Origin: Centaurea solstitialis
Lineage: Eukaryota > Streptophyta > Magnoliopsida > Asterales > Asteraceae
Direction of reading: 5' to 3'
DNA length: 64,000 bases
Assembly (NCBI GenBank): GCA_030169165.1
Contig: CM058044.1
Location: 21,977,421-22,041,420, forward strand
Each line of letters opens with the position of its first letter. Position 1 is the stretch's first letter. The notes under the pieces are model-generated. The model searched no databases, was not told where the DNA came from, and saw nothing but the letters and a program-made list of their open reading frames with translations. This document shows positions 20,506 to 31,226 of this stretch, piece after piece. The translations under genes were made by a program, and so were the position numbers.

Positions 20506-21480
20506 TTGATACAGGCAGTGGTAAACCACATTTTTAATCATTTACAAGGATTCACTAGAAGAGAGACTTTGAGGAAGGACCGTTCGAACCAACGAGTTGG
20601 CGAAGGCACACCGCTGATAGCTGAAGCAGTAGGATCTTATAGTCTTAGTTTACCCTCGGGTCTAGTTTTGGAACTAGAAAGTTGTTATTATGTTCCAGAG
20701 ATGATTAAGAATGTTATGTCATTTGATTTATTGGTAGACCAAGGTTTTTATTATAAATATGATTATAAAATGCTTTCAGTCTTTAAAAATAATATTTTCT
20801 ATTTTAAAGCTACACCTGTGAATGGTCCAAATACAGTAAATCTGCAAGATGATAATAAGAAAATCTATCATATAAGTAAACGATCCAAAGACATTGAGGA
20901 TCAAACTTACCTATGGCATTGTCGTTTAGGCCACATAAACAAGAAACGCGTTGAACTACTCCTAAAAGGAGGTTTTCTTGGAACTTTTGATTTTAAACCT
21001 TTTGACAACTGTGAATCCTGTTTATCTGGCAAGATGACAAAGGAACCTTTCAACAAGGATAATGAAAGGGCCACTGACTTGTTAGAAATAGTTCGCACAG
21101 ATTTGTGTGGACCATTTAGTCATGAGGCAAGAGGAGGATACTGGTACTTCATTACCTTTACTGACGATTTCAGTAGATATGGTTCTGTCTACCTGATGAG
21201 ACATAAATCTGAAAGCTTTGAGAAATTCAGAGAATATCAGAATGAAGTACAGAATCAACTTGACAGAAAGATCAAGTTTTTACGGTCAGATCGAGGAGGC
21301 GAATATCTTAGTCAAGAGTTTGGCAATCATCTAATAGAATGTGGGATTGTATCACAACTCACACCTCCGTATACACCTCAGATGAATGGTGTGTCAGAAA
21401 GGAGGAATCGTACATTGCTAGACATGGTACGATCAATGATGTGTCGCTCTACACTACCAGTATCATTCTGGGGACATGCG
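20506..21480 (+). pseudogene. C2 protease edge, GAG-pre-integrase and integrase core
   Basis: Just upstream the copia protease motif is SWVIDTGSG (DTG intact) in the preceding frame; this frame takes over after a shift. It shows the H...H zinc motif WHCRLGHINKKR, CESCLSGKM (the Cys pair) and the catalytic triad of the rve domain: RTDLCGPF, RSDRGGEY and NGVSERRNRTL. All three acidic residues are present. The frame runs out at 21504, with homology switching to another frame at about 21480. Confidence 0.8.
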
Positions 21481-22313
21481 CTGAAACAGCAGCACATATA
21501 CTGAACAGAGCGCCAACCAAGTCGGTAGAAAAGACACTATACGAGTTGTGGAAGGGTAAGAAACCCAAAATGTCTTTTCTGAAAATTTGGGGTTGTGAGG
21601 TTTACGTCAGACGACCAACCTCAGAAAAACTCAGACCCAAATCTGACAAATGTTTCTTCGTGGGATTTCCTAAGACCACAGTGGGATATTACTTCTACAA
21701 CCCTGAAGAGAACAAAGTTTCTGTGGCTCGAAATGGAAAATTTCTGGAAGAAAAGTTTCTCAGTTCCGGGAACACCAGAGAGGATGTAGACCTACACATA
21801 GTAGACGAAGATAACACTGTACCGACTGTTGAGCCAGAAATTCAACATAAAAATGTTGAACCTCAATCAGAACCGATTGAGGAAGTGCAAACACAGGACC
21901 TTCGCAGATCCACTAGGGTAAGGCAAGAACCAGATAGGTATCTTGGATTTCTGGTCTCTCAGTTTGGTGGAGACTTGAATGAACCGACATCCTATGGAGA
22001 AGCTGTGTCAGGCAGTGAGTCTGAACAATGGCAAGAAGCCATGAAGGCCAAGATGCAATCCATGTACGAGAACCAAGTTTGGGAGTTGGAAGATTTGCCT
22101 CAGCACTGCAAGGTTGTTGGGCATAAATGGGTTTTCAAGAAGAAAACCGACATGGATGGAAATGTGCACACTTATAAACCAAGGCTAGTCGCAAAAGGTT
22201 TCACGCAAACTCATGGTATTGACTATTATGAAACTTTTTTGCTAGTAGCCATGTTAAAGTCAATTAGGATTCTAATGGCCATTTCAGCGTACTTTAATTA
22301 CGAGATCTGGTAG
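21481..22313 (+). pseudogene. C2 integrase C-terminus and RT N-terminal half
   Basis: Continues the integrase as ETAAHILNRAPTKSVEKT and FLKIWGCEVYV, through an acidic linker, into RVT_2: EAMKAKMQSMYENQVWELEDL, HKWVFKKKTDMDGNVHTYK, RLVAKGFTQTHGIDYYETF. The frame ends at TAG 22311-22313, just before the conserved MDVKTAFLNG motif, which is read on the far side of that stop. Confidence 0.8.
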
Positions 22314-23574
22314 ATGGACGTCAAGACAGCTTTTCTTAACGGAAAGTTGACAGAAGACGTCTATATGCAACAACCAGAAGGTTTTGTAGATCCTAAGAAT
22401 CCTAATAAGGTATGCAAGCTGCTAAAAATCCATTTATAAATTAAAGCAAGATTCTCGTAGCTGGAACTTACATTTTGATGAACGCATCAAAGAATTTGGT
22501 TTTACCAAAAGTGAGTTTGAGCCGTGTGTTTACACTAAGTTTAGTGGGAGCATAGTAACCTTCTTGGTCTTGTACGTAGACGATATTCGACTCATAGAAA
22601 ACGATGTACCAACTTTACAGAGTGTAAAGAATTGGTTAAGCAAATGTTTCCGGATGAAAGACCTTGGAGAAGCCGCTTACATACTTGGTATACAGATCTA
22701 CAGAAATAGATCTAAGCGGCTTATCGGACTTAGTCAGAGTACATATATTGACAAAATCCTGAAGAAATTCAGGATGGATGAATCTAAGAAAGGATTTATC
22801 CCGATGCAACATGGCATAGTGTTAAGTAAAACACAGTGTCCTGTTTCTAGTCAAGATCAGGACAAAATGAAATCGGTTCCATATGCTTCAGCAATTGAAT
22901 CGATTATATATGCCATGTTATGTACTAGGCCCGATGTTGCTTACTCAGTAAGTGTTACGAGCAGATATCAACGAAATCCGGGTGGACCTCATTGGGTAGC
23001 TGTCAAGAACATTCTCAAGTATCTGAGAAGAACGAAAGATATGTTCTTGGTCTTTGGAGGATCTGAGGATGAAATTAGTGTCACTGGATATTCTGATGCT
23101 AGTTTCCAGACCGACAGAGATGATTTTAGATCACAGTTAGGGTACGTCTTTACCCTAAACGGAGGCGCGATCTCATGGAAGAGCTCGAAGCAGGACACGA
23201 TTGCAGATTCAACTACAGAGGCAGAGTACATTGCAGCATCTGATGCAGCAAAGGAAGCTGTCTGGCTGAGGAATTTTCTTTCGGATCTTAGAGTTGTTGC
23301 CAGTATCTCTAGACCGATTGATATATTCTGTGACAACTCGGGAGCCGTGGCGCAAGCAAAGGAACCCAGAGAGCATCACAAGTCAAGACACGTGCTCAGA
23401 AAGTATCACCTCATCCGAGAGATCATTGGAAGAGGAGATGTAAGAATATGCAAGATTCCAACAGACGAAAATGTCACAGATCCGCTGACAAAGCCGCTAG
23501 CAAGGGTAAAGCATGAGGCTCATGCATGTTCCATTGGGATGCAGTATTACTATAGTTTAATTTTTGAACAATAA
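22314..23574 (+). pseudogene. C2 RT C-terminal half and RNase H
   Basis: After the stop, MDVKTAFLNGKL and YMQQPEGFVDP are readable, with more lesions to about 22560. From 22564 the frame is open to 23574. YVDD, the RT active site, is intact (LYVDDI), followed by WLSKCFRMKDLGEAAYILG. RNase H motifs are GYSDASFQTD, TTEAEYIAAS, FCDNSGAVAQ and HHKSRHVLRKYHLIREI, ending TDPLTKPLA. This RNase H type differs from the one in C1. Confidence 0.85.
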
Positions 23575-24414
23575 ATCATGTAAAGTTTTATTTCACAGTG
23601 TGATTGAAATATTGGAGGTTTTTAAATTCATGATTGTTTTAAAAATTAACTATTTTTGCATATTTAATGTATCCATGATTTTTACAAAGTACTTGTATGA
23701 AATCTAAATTTCCGTAGCCACTTATTGAGATGGGAATCTCAATAGGGAGTCTAACGCTATTACAATTGTTTGATGATTTATTCAAAGTAAAGAATGAAAG
23801 CACAAGTAATGTGACCAAACATTTGTAAATATTCATCAGAGTGTTTGAATATTGGAAGTGACCAGTTTCAAGTCTGCTTCATGGAGCCTCAGTCATAGGC
23901 ATCGACTTGATGATAGGTTGTCCTTAGACCTGAGATATTTGGTTTGGGAACATGAGGACTACTTTACTCTTAGCGCGTTCTAACACTGCACCGTAACAGG
24001 GTGGCCATACGGAACGTGAGTAGATGCAGCGGAAGCCGTGGACCTAAATGCAGATTGTCAAGAAGGGATTTGCACCTCTTTACAAAAAAGATATCTTTCC
24101 GTGCCCCTTGACGATTAAGATTGGCAGAAAACGTGTGGCCACGCTCAGATAACATAACAGGTGTTATTTATTAATATCCGTTACTGCAGGCAATCGAAAT
24201 CAGAGTCAAGAAATACTTGAATTCAGGAAATGAATCCTCCACTCCATGTCTCAAATTCACTTTAGAAATATCACGTGCAAAAGGAATGAACCTGTGTACA
24301 AATTCAAGCGTGAATTGTATCTCTGGATTTAAGAGATCTTATAACCTGGTTAACCTAAGTGTCTGGCTAGGGACCTCCTTAGGCTAATGGTAACAATACA
24401 GTTACATGTCTGGC
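23575..24414 (+). other. C2 3' non-coding region
   Basis: No ORF. Its second half aligns with C3 on both sides of the C2 insertion (17060-17122 and 25016-25497). Confidence 0.6.
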
Positions 24415-24427
24415 ACAAGTGGGAGTC
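24415..24427 (+). promoter_or_regulatory. C2 polypurine tract
   Basis: CACAAGTGGGAGTC-type sequence directly before the 3' LTR; the C3 tract at 25485-25497 is the same. Confidence 0.75.
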
Positions 24428-25010
24428 TATTAGGATTATGTGCAAGACAGTAACAGGGTTTACCGTGTCCAATGTTATAAGACACTACTGGGTCACACTG
24501 CTACACACCCGATTTGAGATCGTTTAGATTATGTGTGTGAGAAATAATTAATTGATTTTAACTATTAAAAATAGAGAAAGAATAATAATAAATAGATTAT
24601 TAAATATAATTATTAATTAATTAACAGTTTGTTAATTAAGGATAATTATTAAGGAGTTATATTTGGTTAAGAACACTGCCTTATTTATCTTTATAAATAA
24701 AGGTTTAACCTGATAAACTAGTTGCTTGATTATCAAGAAAATATATTCTCTCTCTTTCTCCCCGTCACCGGCCTCACACACACGTACAAACGCAGTCGTT
24801 TTCCGATCAATCCACGGCGGTCTAGCAGCCAGTCTCAAGGTGGTGCCACTAGCAGTGTACTCCCCATTCGCATTCCGGAGGTTTTTATCGGATAAAGGTA
24901 AACCATCTGATCAATACTTAATTGTATCTGTAAAAGGTTTAGGATGGATCGGTTTTGGGAATCAGTTTTTGTTATCCGCTGCGCGTTATTCGCTCCTACG
25001 ATTCCCAACA
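24428..25010 (+). repeat. C2 3' LTR
   Basis: 583 bp, starting TATTAGG (the terminal TG is mutated to TA) and ending ATTCCCAACA, followed by the GTTCT duplication. Confidence 0.9.
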
Positions 25011-25015
25011 GTTCT

Positions 25016-25497
25016 AACATCACGCGGTAACAGGGTGGTCATACGGGGCGTAACTAGATTCAGTGGAAGCTATGGTGTCAAATACAGATATGCAAGATGG
25101 GATTTGCACCTCTTCTATGAAGAGAGATATTTCTGGCCCTTGACTGACTGAATAGACTGATGAAGTGCATGGCCATGCCCAAACGAACTGATTTGTTCTT
25201 TGTCGTTTACCTATCGGTTAGAAGTCGGATAGTCGAGAAACATAATCTTTGAGTATTTAGAGTTGACTGTTTCCATGCTCATACGCATAGATGAAATATT
25301 GTGTTGCAAAAGGAAAAGCCAAGTTATACCCGATTTATGAACAGTTGTTTCATAAATGTTGTTTCCTTGAAGGGATGTTTATATCACCTACCTTGGTATA
25401 AGAGTTCTTATAACCTGGTTAGCCTAAGTGCCTGTCTAGGGGCCTCCTTAGGTCCGTGTCATCAAGCCGGTATTGCCAACTTGCACAAGTGGGAGTC
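25016..25497 (+). other. C3 3' non-coding region, right of C2
   Basis: Resumes the C3 sequence after C2 (AACATCACGCGGTAACAGGG) and ends in the polypurine tract CAAGTGGGAGTC before the C3 3' LTR. No ORF of note. Confidence 0.65.
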
Positions 25498-26367
25498 TGT
25501 TAGAAATTATGTGCAGAAGTTTACAAACCAGTGATCGCGCATCCAACGTTATAAGACACTTGAGGGTCACACCTATGAGGACCTGTAATTCGAATAAGTA
25601 AAATAACTCCAGTTCGGAGAATTTGGATTTATAATAGTTAATTATAAATCAGTTGGGTGTTTCCTGTAGAAACTCCAAAGTTGAAGGTTTCTTGGAATTA
25701 ATTCATAGGGATTATATATTTGTTAGTTAAATAAATATATAACAGTATTAATTAATCAGTTAAATATTATGTAGAAAATATTTTGAAATTGTTAAACATG
25801 GAATATTCTTTTCTTGGTGGAAAAGAAAAGGAATATTTATTTTCCATAAGAGATAAATAATAAATTTGTTTATGGTATTATCTAATATATGGTAATATTT
25901 ACCATATATAATTCAATTCTTCACTAGAAAAAAACCTACAATAATTTTCCCAAAATTTCTCTCTCTCTTTTCTTGATCGACGGCTTCCAAGCCTGAAAAC
26001 CAGTTTTGGTTTTTCTTGTTCGATCAATGGAATTCACGTACAGTTCGGTCCGTGATTGTTCGGGGTTTCACTGGCTAGAAGGTATTCATTTGGTCTCATC
26101 ACGGGTGGATCTATCTCAAGCCTCCGAGGTAATTTTCTAAACCCACCATAATCATATATGTCTAAAAAAAGATAAACAAGATCTGTGATTTTTCGGGTTT
26201 TGTACACGTATTTGCTTCCGCTAAATCAAACCAGTCAGGTTTGATTATTTAAACCTTGGGAACAGTTTGTTTCTCATGGTTTTGTCGTGTATCTCATTCA
26301 AGTTAGGTTTGAGATCCACAATTTACTCGTGTCAGTTTGATACGAGGGACTCACAAAAACCCCAACA
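25498..26367 (+). repeat. C3 3' LTR
   Basis: 870 bp, TGTTAGAAATT to CCCCAACA. It has a CT-rich transcript-start-like patch near 25960 and a 5' splice-like CGAG/GTAATT at 26128/26129. The CTAAC duplication follows at 26368-26372. Confidence 0.88.
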
Positions 26368-26372
26368 CTAAC

Positions 26373-26835
26373 TGCTTACTCTGATAGTGACTTTGCAGGA
26401 TGTAAGATCGACAGGAAAAGCACCACTGGTGGTTGTCAACCACTTGGTGGTAAGTTGGTGAGTTGGACTAGTAAGAAGCAAAATTCAGTGTCCACATCAA
26501 CGACTGAAGCTGAATATGTTGCAGCAGGAATTTGTTGTGCTCAAGTCCTGTGGATGAGAAATCAACTTCCGGACTATGACATAAAACTATCCAAAATTCC
26601 CATTTACTATGACAACACGTCAACAATAGCTATCGCTAATAATCCTGTCTTACATTACAAGACGAAACACATTGAAGTGAGATACCACTTCATCAGAGAT
26701 CACGTGATGAATGATGATATTGAAGTCCATTTTGTTCCTACTGAATATCAGCTTGCTGATCTTTTTACCAAACTACTAGATGTAACACGTTTTAATATGC
26801 TCATCAGTGAACTGGGAATGTTAAATCCTGATTAA
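26373..26835 (+). pseudogene. C1 RNase H, C-terminal part after the C3 insertion
   Basis: In frame with 12136-12341 once the duplicated CTAAC is removed. It carries the copia RNase H motifs SDSDFAGC, TTEAEYVAAG, YDNTSTIAIANNP and RYHFIRDHV, then QLADLFTKLLD and a stop. The downstream 3' end is lost or unrecognised. This part is intact, but the RT core is missing, so no functional enzyme would result. Confidence 0.8.
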
Positions 26836-27125
26836 TAAATTCTATCAGGAGATAACTATATTCAGTACTTACAAAATCTATGTTCAGTATCCTGATCTTG
26901 ATGATTCTCTTCAGGTAAGCACCCCTTAACTATTTAACCTTATCGCATTTAATGTGATAAGAGGATTTTCCTAAAACAGTACTTATCAGATAAGTACACT
27001 TCTTCCAAGAGATTTCCTCATTCATAAACATAGGAAACGTCTCTCCTGAAAAAGTGGTTTTGTCAAAACGGGATAAAATCATTCAAACCAGAACTACCAA
27101 AATATGTATAATTTTGGAGTTATCA
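26836..27125. other. Unassigned stretch with the edge of the A2 LTR
   Basis: Lies between the C1 RNase H stop and the A2 polypurine tract. The right part, read on the minus strand, starts TGATAACTCC and should be the A2 3' LTR start. Where C1 ends and A2 begins I cannot tell. Confidence 0.4.
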
Positions 27126-27139
27126 AAATCCCCACACTT

Positions 27140-28643
27140 AATCTTTGATTGTCCTCAATCAAAAGACTGAAAGATAAGATAAATAACACCAAAATTATCT
27201 CCATTCAAGATCAGTTAGAAACACCAAGATAGCAAACATATTCAAACACCCATAAAGCACAATGAGTAACCGAATACCGAGATCAACCTTTTACCCTCAC
27301 AAAGTATGTATCAAGTGTATCTCTTGGGGGTAAAAGTGTATATATGAAGTGATTACACCTATACTCGAATAATTCCCGCATGCATAAGCTTGTTACCGAA
27401 TCTAATCTCCTCCACTGAGAAGTTATCAACCGTCAAAAGGACTTTGGGGCTGTAATGTCAGGCTAAGGGTTAAAGGTAGGAAAAAGGATATTTGAGTGAC
27501 TAAGGGTGGTAACAAAAACTTGAAAGACTTAATCCAAACATTGAGAATTATCTGACTTTCATGCATTTTTCACTTGGGATGAGCATTCTATTTCTTCTTC
27601 TTTTCTTTTTAGAATTGGCCTAAGGATATTGCTTATTTGGGGCTCAAATACTTTTTTTCTTTATTCTCGACTCTTTTGATGTTTTCTTTACTTTTGAGTC
27701 GGTTTTGACTTTCTTTTTCTCTTTTTCTTTTTCTACTTCTTTTCTTTTTTTTTTCATGCTCTTTCTCAATCCCTTTTATTTGTCAGATTTTTGAAAAATG
27801 TGGATCAAAACTTCTCAAGCTCTCAAATTTATGTTACGGCCAAAAGATAGATAAAGATAATGGGCTAAAGGATATATATAGTGGGTAGAGAAATGAAAGG
27901 CTAAAGCTCAAAAAAGGTTTCAAAGGATAAAGTGTTATAGATAAACACTTTCAATTATTGGTTAGGCAAATAAAATAACCATATAATGAGGTTATCTAAC
28001 GAAGGCTAATAAGGGTTGAAACGAAGGCCTCTATCAGTGCAATGGTGATAAATACTTCTCTTTTGTGGTCTCAACAAGAATTCAAGGTGACAAGTTCTAC
28101 CTTGGGTCAAAGTCGGTATCCTCACAGAAATGAATAGATATAAATAATGCAGGCTCAAACTCTCAATGAAATGGGTGAGGCACTCATGGTAATCGGTATC
28201 TCAAGGCATTACTCTACTCATCAAAATTTATTTAGTGTTATCCTATGAAAGCATCTAAGGTTTCAAACAATATCAGATTTCGAAAAAAAATTAGGGTTAA
28301 ATTTCAAAGTTAAGTCTACTTAACCCCCTCCCCACACTTAAAATTTGCAGTGTCCCCAATGCAACAATTATCACAGATAAGGAGGATTAGGAAAAAGAGA
28401 ACTTCTCGGGTTACGAGACTTATTTCCATCAGTGAAAGTATCCGAAACCGTAAGTGGTGCAGGATCATCACGGGCTGTAACTATTACCAAAACAAAAACA
28501 AAAACAAAAACTGTAAAAAGAACAAAGAAAAATAAAATCAAACAACCAAGCAATTAAAAACCGAAACAAGCAAATAAATAAAGATGTCTAAAGCAAACCA
28601 AACAAGCAACAAAATAAAATTGTCTAAACAACCCAATCGAATA
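27140..28643 (-). other. A2 3' non-coding tract
   Basis: No gene seen. It holds a pyrimidine-rich stretch at 27590-27780, an AAAAAC microsatellite at 28490-28515 and a second polypurine-like string at 28320-28340. Confidence 0.5.
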
Positions 28644-29740
28644 CTAAAAAGATAAGAGATCAAGATCAATAGGGGCCACGAGGATGATTTCTCCAATCCT
28701 CGAAAGATGGATAACCGGGCGGACTCTCCTTGGGAAATGGCCATAATGGAGACGGAGCATAAGCGGGGTTGGCTGGATTCCAGAGTGTTCCGCCAATTGG
28801 TTAAGGACCCCACTTTGCCAATTCGCTTGATGAAGCATTTTCGTGGAGTTGTACTCCATCCGTTGTTGATGACGGCCATAAGAGATGGACATATCCGATA
28901 GTTGTTGGCTCAATCCTTGATAGCTCGTGTACGCGTTCCAATCGTCTGGTTGTTCCGTATGCTCCATCCCACTTGAAGTACCACCATGCTCAAACGTTCT
29001 CTCCGATGCTCCCCTCGGTCCTTGGGCTTGCGGATGCTCCTCCCACCTATAACGAACTCCATAGCTCGTTGGAATCGGCTTAACCACCCCCATTTCTCGA
29101 AGTTGATCCATATCAATCAATCCCATCTTGCCCAAATCGGTCAAAGAGGCCCAAGTACCTGCGGTTAGGACATCAAAATGCTTGGCTAGACGAGTGACGT
29201 ATTGACCCCCGAGCATCTTACTTCCCTCTTGATAACCACTCGCCTTTGCAAGTTGAGCAGCGATGATATAGGGCGCATTCGGATAACGGTCATCCATGGT
29301 GAGTTGGTCGAGGAGCCAAAGATCATAAGTAGGGATCTTTTCTTCACTAGAGGAACGGGAATTCACCACGTGCACCATCATGCGGTGTAGAAGTCGGTCA
29401 ATGGGAGAAAGCAACCCCTTGACTTTGATGTTCGAACTATAGTCGCCATCTCCAAGAATAGCCCAAGTGTCTCGTGGGTTAAAACCATCGGGTCTCTTTT
29501 CTGTAGCTACCATGTACTCATCAAAACCGGGATCGTCAATCTCGGCTTGAGTGTAAATGCCTAAGGCCACACCAAAATCGGCCAAGAAAGACATCTCCAA
29601 ATTTCGCCGAGTCGAAACGTCATACATTGCTCACGGTAATCTTCGGTGGCCTTCGTGGCATCAAAAACGAATGTAGCCACAAACTTGAGAATTAGTTCCC
29701 AATAAAGCGACTCATTGATCTCAAACACTTTTACCCAAGC
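28644..29740 (-). pseudogene. Athila-type env-like / ORF behind pol of A2
   Basis: The open part is 29627-28644 (327 residues). It has the hallmark pattern of Athila-associated ORFs: an FRLG-like stretch (in another frame at about 29600), then MSFLADFGVALGIYTQAEID, then LSPIDRLLHRMMVHVVNSR and DLWLLDQL. Upstream, WVKVFEINESLYWELILKFVATF is readable in a different frame, so an indel sits near 29590. The C-terminal third is glutamine/histidine-rich and low in structure. There is no signal peptide. The function of this ORF class is unknown. Confidence 0.65.
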
Positions 29741-29769
29741 TTTTCAAATATAGTACTCCATTCCGTTTT

Positions 29770-30104
29770 TGTTTGTCCATAAATCAAAGAGAAACAAGAT
29801 GGAGAGAAATGCAATGATTAAGACTAACAATGAGAATAAAAGGAATGCCTCCATTGGTATTGAATATTGCAATAGGATAGTTGATTACACCAAAAGATAT
29901 CTTGAAAGCATTACACATAAACCCTAAACCTCATATTCTATTTATAGCACCATAGAACTATGAGGGAATTACATAAACGGCCCTTGGAGTTTAAGACTCC
30001 ACAAAAAGGGCAAACTAACTACCAAAGTTCATTAAAAAGGAAATTACAACGCTTAAAACAAAAGATAGACTTCTGACATCTTCACAACAAATGGAGGTCT
30101 AACA
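29770..30104 (-). repeat. S1 3' LTR
   Basis: Minus-strand sequence TGTTAGACCTCC to about TGGACAAACA. The outer end is 29770 or 29774, not fixed because no second LTR is visible. A minus-strand TATA box, CTATAAATAG, lies at 29938-29947. Confidence 0.65.
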
Positions 30105-30121
30105 ATTTTCCCCTTTGGAAA
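30105..30121 (-). promoter_or_regulatory. S1 polypurine tract
   Basis: Minus strand reads TCCAAAGGGGAAAAT directly before TGTTAGACC. Confidence 0.7.
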
Positions 30122-30125
30122 GAAG

Positions 30126-30995
30126 TCAGAAGGGTGGAGGTAGCTTCAATGCGGGTTCCCACTTCGACAGCTGAATAAACTCATCCCAATCTCCAATGAT
30201 TCTTGACCGCATCCTCATTGCAGCTTCAACCCTCCGGAACATCAACCTCTCTTTCAGCGTTTCCTCAATCAAGTTCATCGCCTTTATGACCTTTGCCTTC
30301 CCGTCATTATGCTTCGTTGGTGGGATCTGATCGGTCAGTAGCCTGCTTCTAAGCCCATTGTACACATAGAGTAGGGTGCCGTCGCAAAACTGAGCAAGTT
30401 CATTGAAGCGAATGAACTTTCGCTCCTTCTTTTTCTGAGTCAAGTAGACAACCCCATGCTCTGGAACTTTCGATGGAAGGTAGAGGTTGTAGGATCCGAT
30501 CGCAGGCACTTGCAGGTTAGGTCGAAACAGACTGACCTTTGGTTGACGACTCTCGATGTCCAGCTGGTAATCCATCACACGCGCCAAAGTGATTGCATGA
30601 CGGGCGTATTTCTTCAAGACTTCGAGGCCATCGGAATAGTACTTGGGGCGGAGGATCGGGCCTTGCAAGTACTTGATGATTGCAAGAAGGTCTTCAAGGT
30701 GGATCCTATCGAGATCAGCTTCAGTGAATGTCCAGTCTTGTAGCTCTCCTGCGGGTCTTCCAGTTCCATACATGCTGACATCTAATTCGAGAAATAACTG
30801 GTACCCATGTCGGTAAGGGCGTACCGCAGTTACTTTCACGAATCGACGCCTTGTTCTTGTTCTTCCATTTTTCGCCCAGTTGCAAACCCGCTGGTGGACG
30901 TATGCTGTTCGGCGTCTTAGCTTCTTCAGATGTGAGATCCCGAAATACACCTTTCGAGACCACACGTGAAGCTTCTCTTGCTGATAAATCCTCAA
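30126..30995 (-). CDS. S1 env-like polyprotein, C-terminal domain
   Basis: 289 residues. The second half resembles a domain common in Asteraceae repeat polyproteins: FTEADLDRIHLEDL, a helical stretch ending LDIESRQPKVSL, then GVVYLTQKKKERKFIRFNE, AQFCDGTLLYVYNGL, and a basic tail RLMFRRVEAAMRMRSRI. The first 80 residues are very basic (RTRTRRRF). The open frame continues upstream past 30995 to a TAG at 31227-31229, so it was once joined to the coiled-coil part. Function is not established; I found no transmembrane segment, which argues against a true envelope. Confidence 0.6.
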   Translation of the reverse strand: MRIYQQEKLHVWSRKVYFGISHLKKLRRRTAYVHQRVCNWAKNGRTRTRRRFVKVTAVRPYRHGYQLFLELDVSMYGTGRPAGELQDWTFTEADLDRIHLEDLLAIIKYLQGPILRPKYYSDGLEVLKKYARHAITLARVMDYQLDIESRQPKVSLFRPNLQVPAIGSYNLYLPSKVPEHGVVYLTQKKKERKFIRFNELAQFCDGTLLYVYNGLRSRLLTDQIPPTKHNDGKAKVIKAMNLIEETLKERLMFRRVEAAMRMRSRIIGDWDEFIQLSKWEPALKLPPPF

Positions 30996-31226
30996 GAAGG
31001 ATTCTTCGAGGAATGGCCTGAAAATGACTGAATGATTCCAGTTGAGCTGGATGACGGTCGGAGTTTGAGAATCTGGGATGGTAGTCGTGATCGTGTGAGG
31101 CGCGTCTGAAGTAGGAAAGTCGACCGTTGAGAGAAAGTTGTTGTAGTCGAGGTTGCTTACAATGTCGTCCCCCTTCTTGTGGAAACGAAGGCTCTGAGCA
31201 AGTGACCGTAGGATCTTTCGAGCTTC

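Larger units (their letters stand above)
17128..25010 (+). mobile_element. C2: near-complete Ty1/copia element inside C3
   Basis: 7.9 kb with two LTRs (17128-17714 and 24428-25010, about 96% alike by eye), a tRNA-iMet primer site, leader, gag, protease, integrase, RT, RNase H, polypurine tract and a GTTCT duplication. Protein order (integrase before RT) is copia. Several frameshifts and stops make it non-autonomous today. The insertion point in C3 lies in 3' sequence that C2 also carries (compare 23985 and 25011). Confidence 0.92.
12342..26367 (+). mobile_element. C3: pol-less copia element, itself split by C2
   Basis: LTR starts at 12342 and 25498 both read TGTTAGAAATTATGTGCAG. The 3' LTR ends CCCCAACA, and a CTAAC duplication flanks the element. 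Without C2 it is about 6.1 kb. Inside are a truncated or recombined 5' LTR, the conserved leader, a gag with a zinc knuckle, then about 2.2 kb without pol, and a polypurine tract. Gag without pol is the layout of non-autonomous (TR-GAG or LARD-type) elements. Its LTRs and leader are distant relatives of the C2 ones. Confidence 0.85.
6474..26835 (+). mobile_element. C1: chimeric Ty1/copia element, split by C3
   Basis: Starts with a 5' LTR (6474-7451) and primer site, then leader, gag remnant, integrase and a shortened RT. It is interrupted at 12341 by C3 and resumes at 26373 with the rest of RNase H, ending in a stop at 26833-26835. The reading frame rejoins exactly once one CTAAC is removed. 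Gag to the RT start is close to C2; the RT tail and RNase H belong to a different copia lineage. No 3' LTR matching the 5' LTR was found, so the right border is uncertain. Confidence 0.75.
26836..29770 (-). mobile_element. A2: Athila-like element, 3' part
   Basis: On the minus strand: an env-like ORF (29740-28644), a non-coding tract with AAGTGTGGGGAGGGGG near 28320-28340, a polypurine tract at 27126-27139 (AAGTGTGGGGATTT) and an LTR start, TGATAACTCC. The TGATAA LTR start parallels A1. It is cut on the right by the S1 element. The left border is uncertain. Confidence 0.6.
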
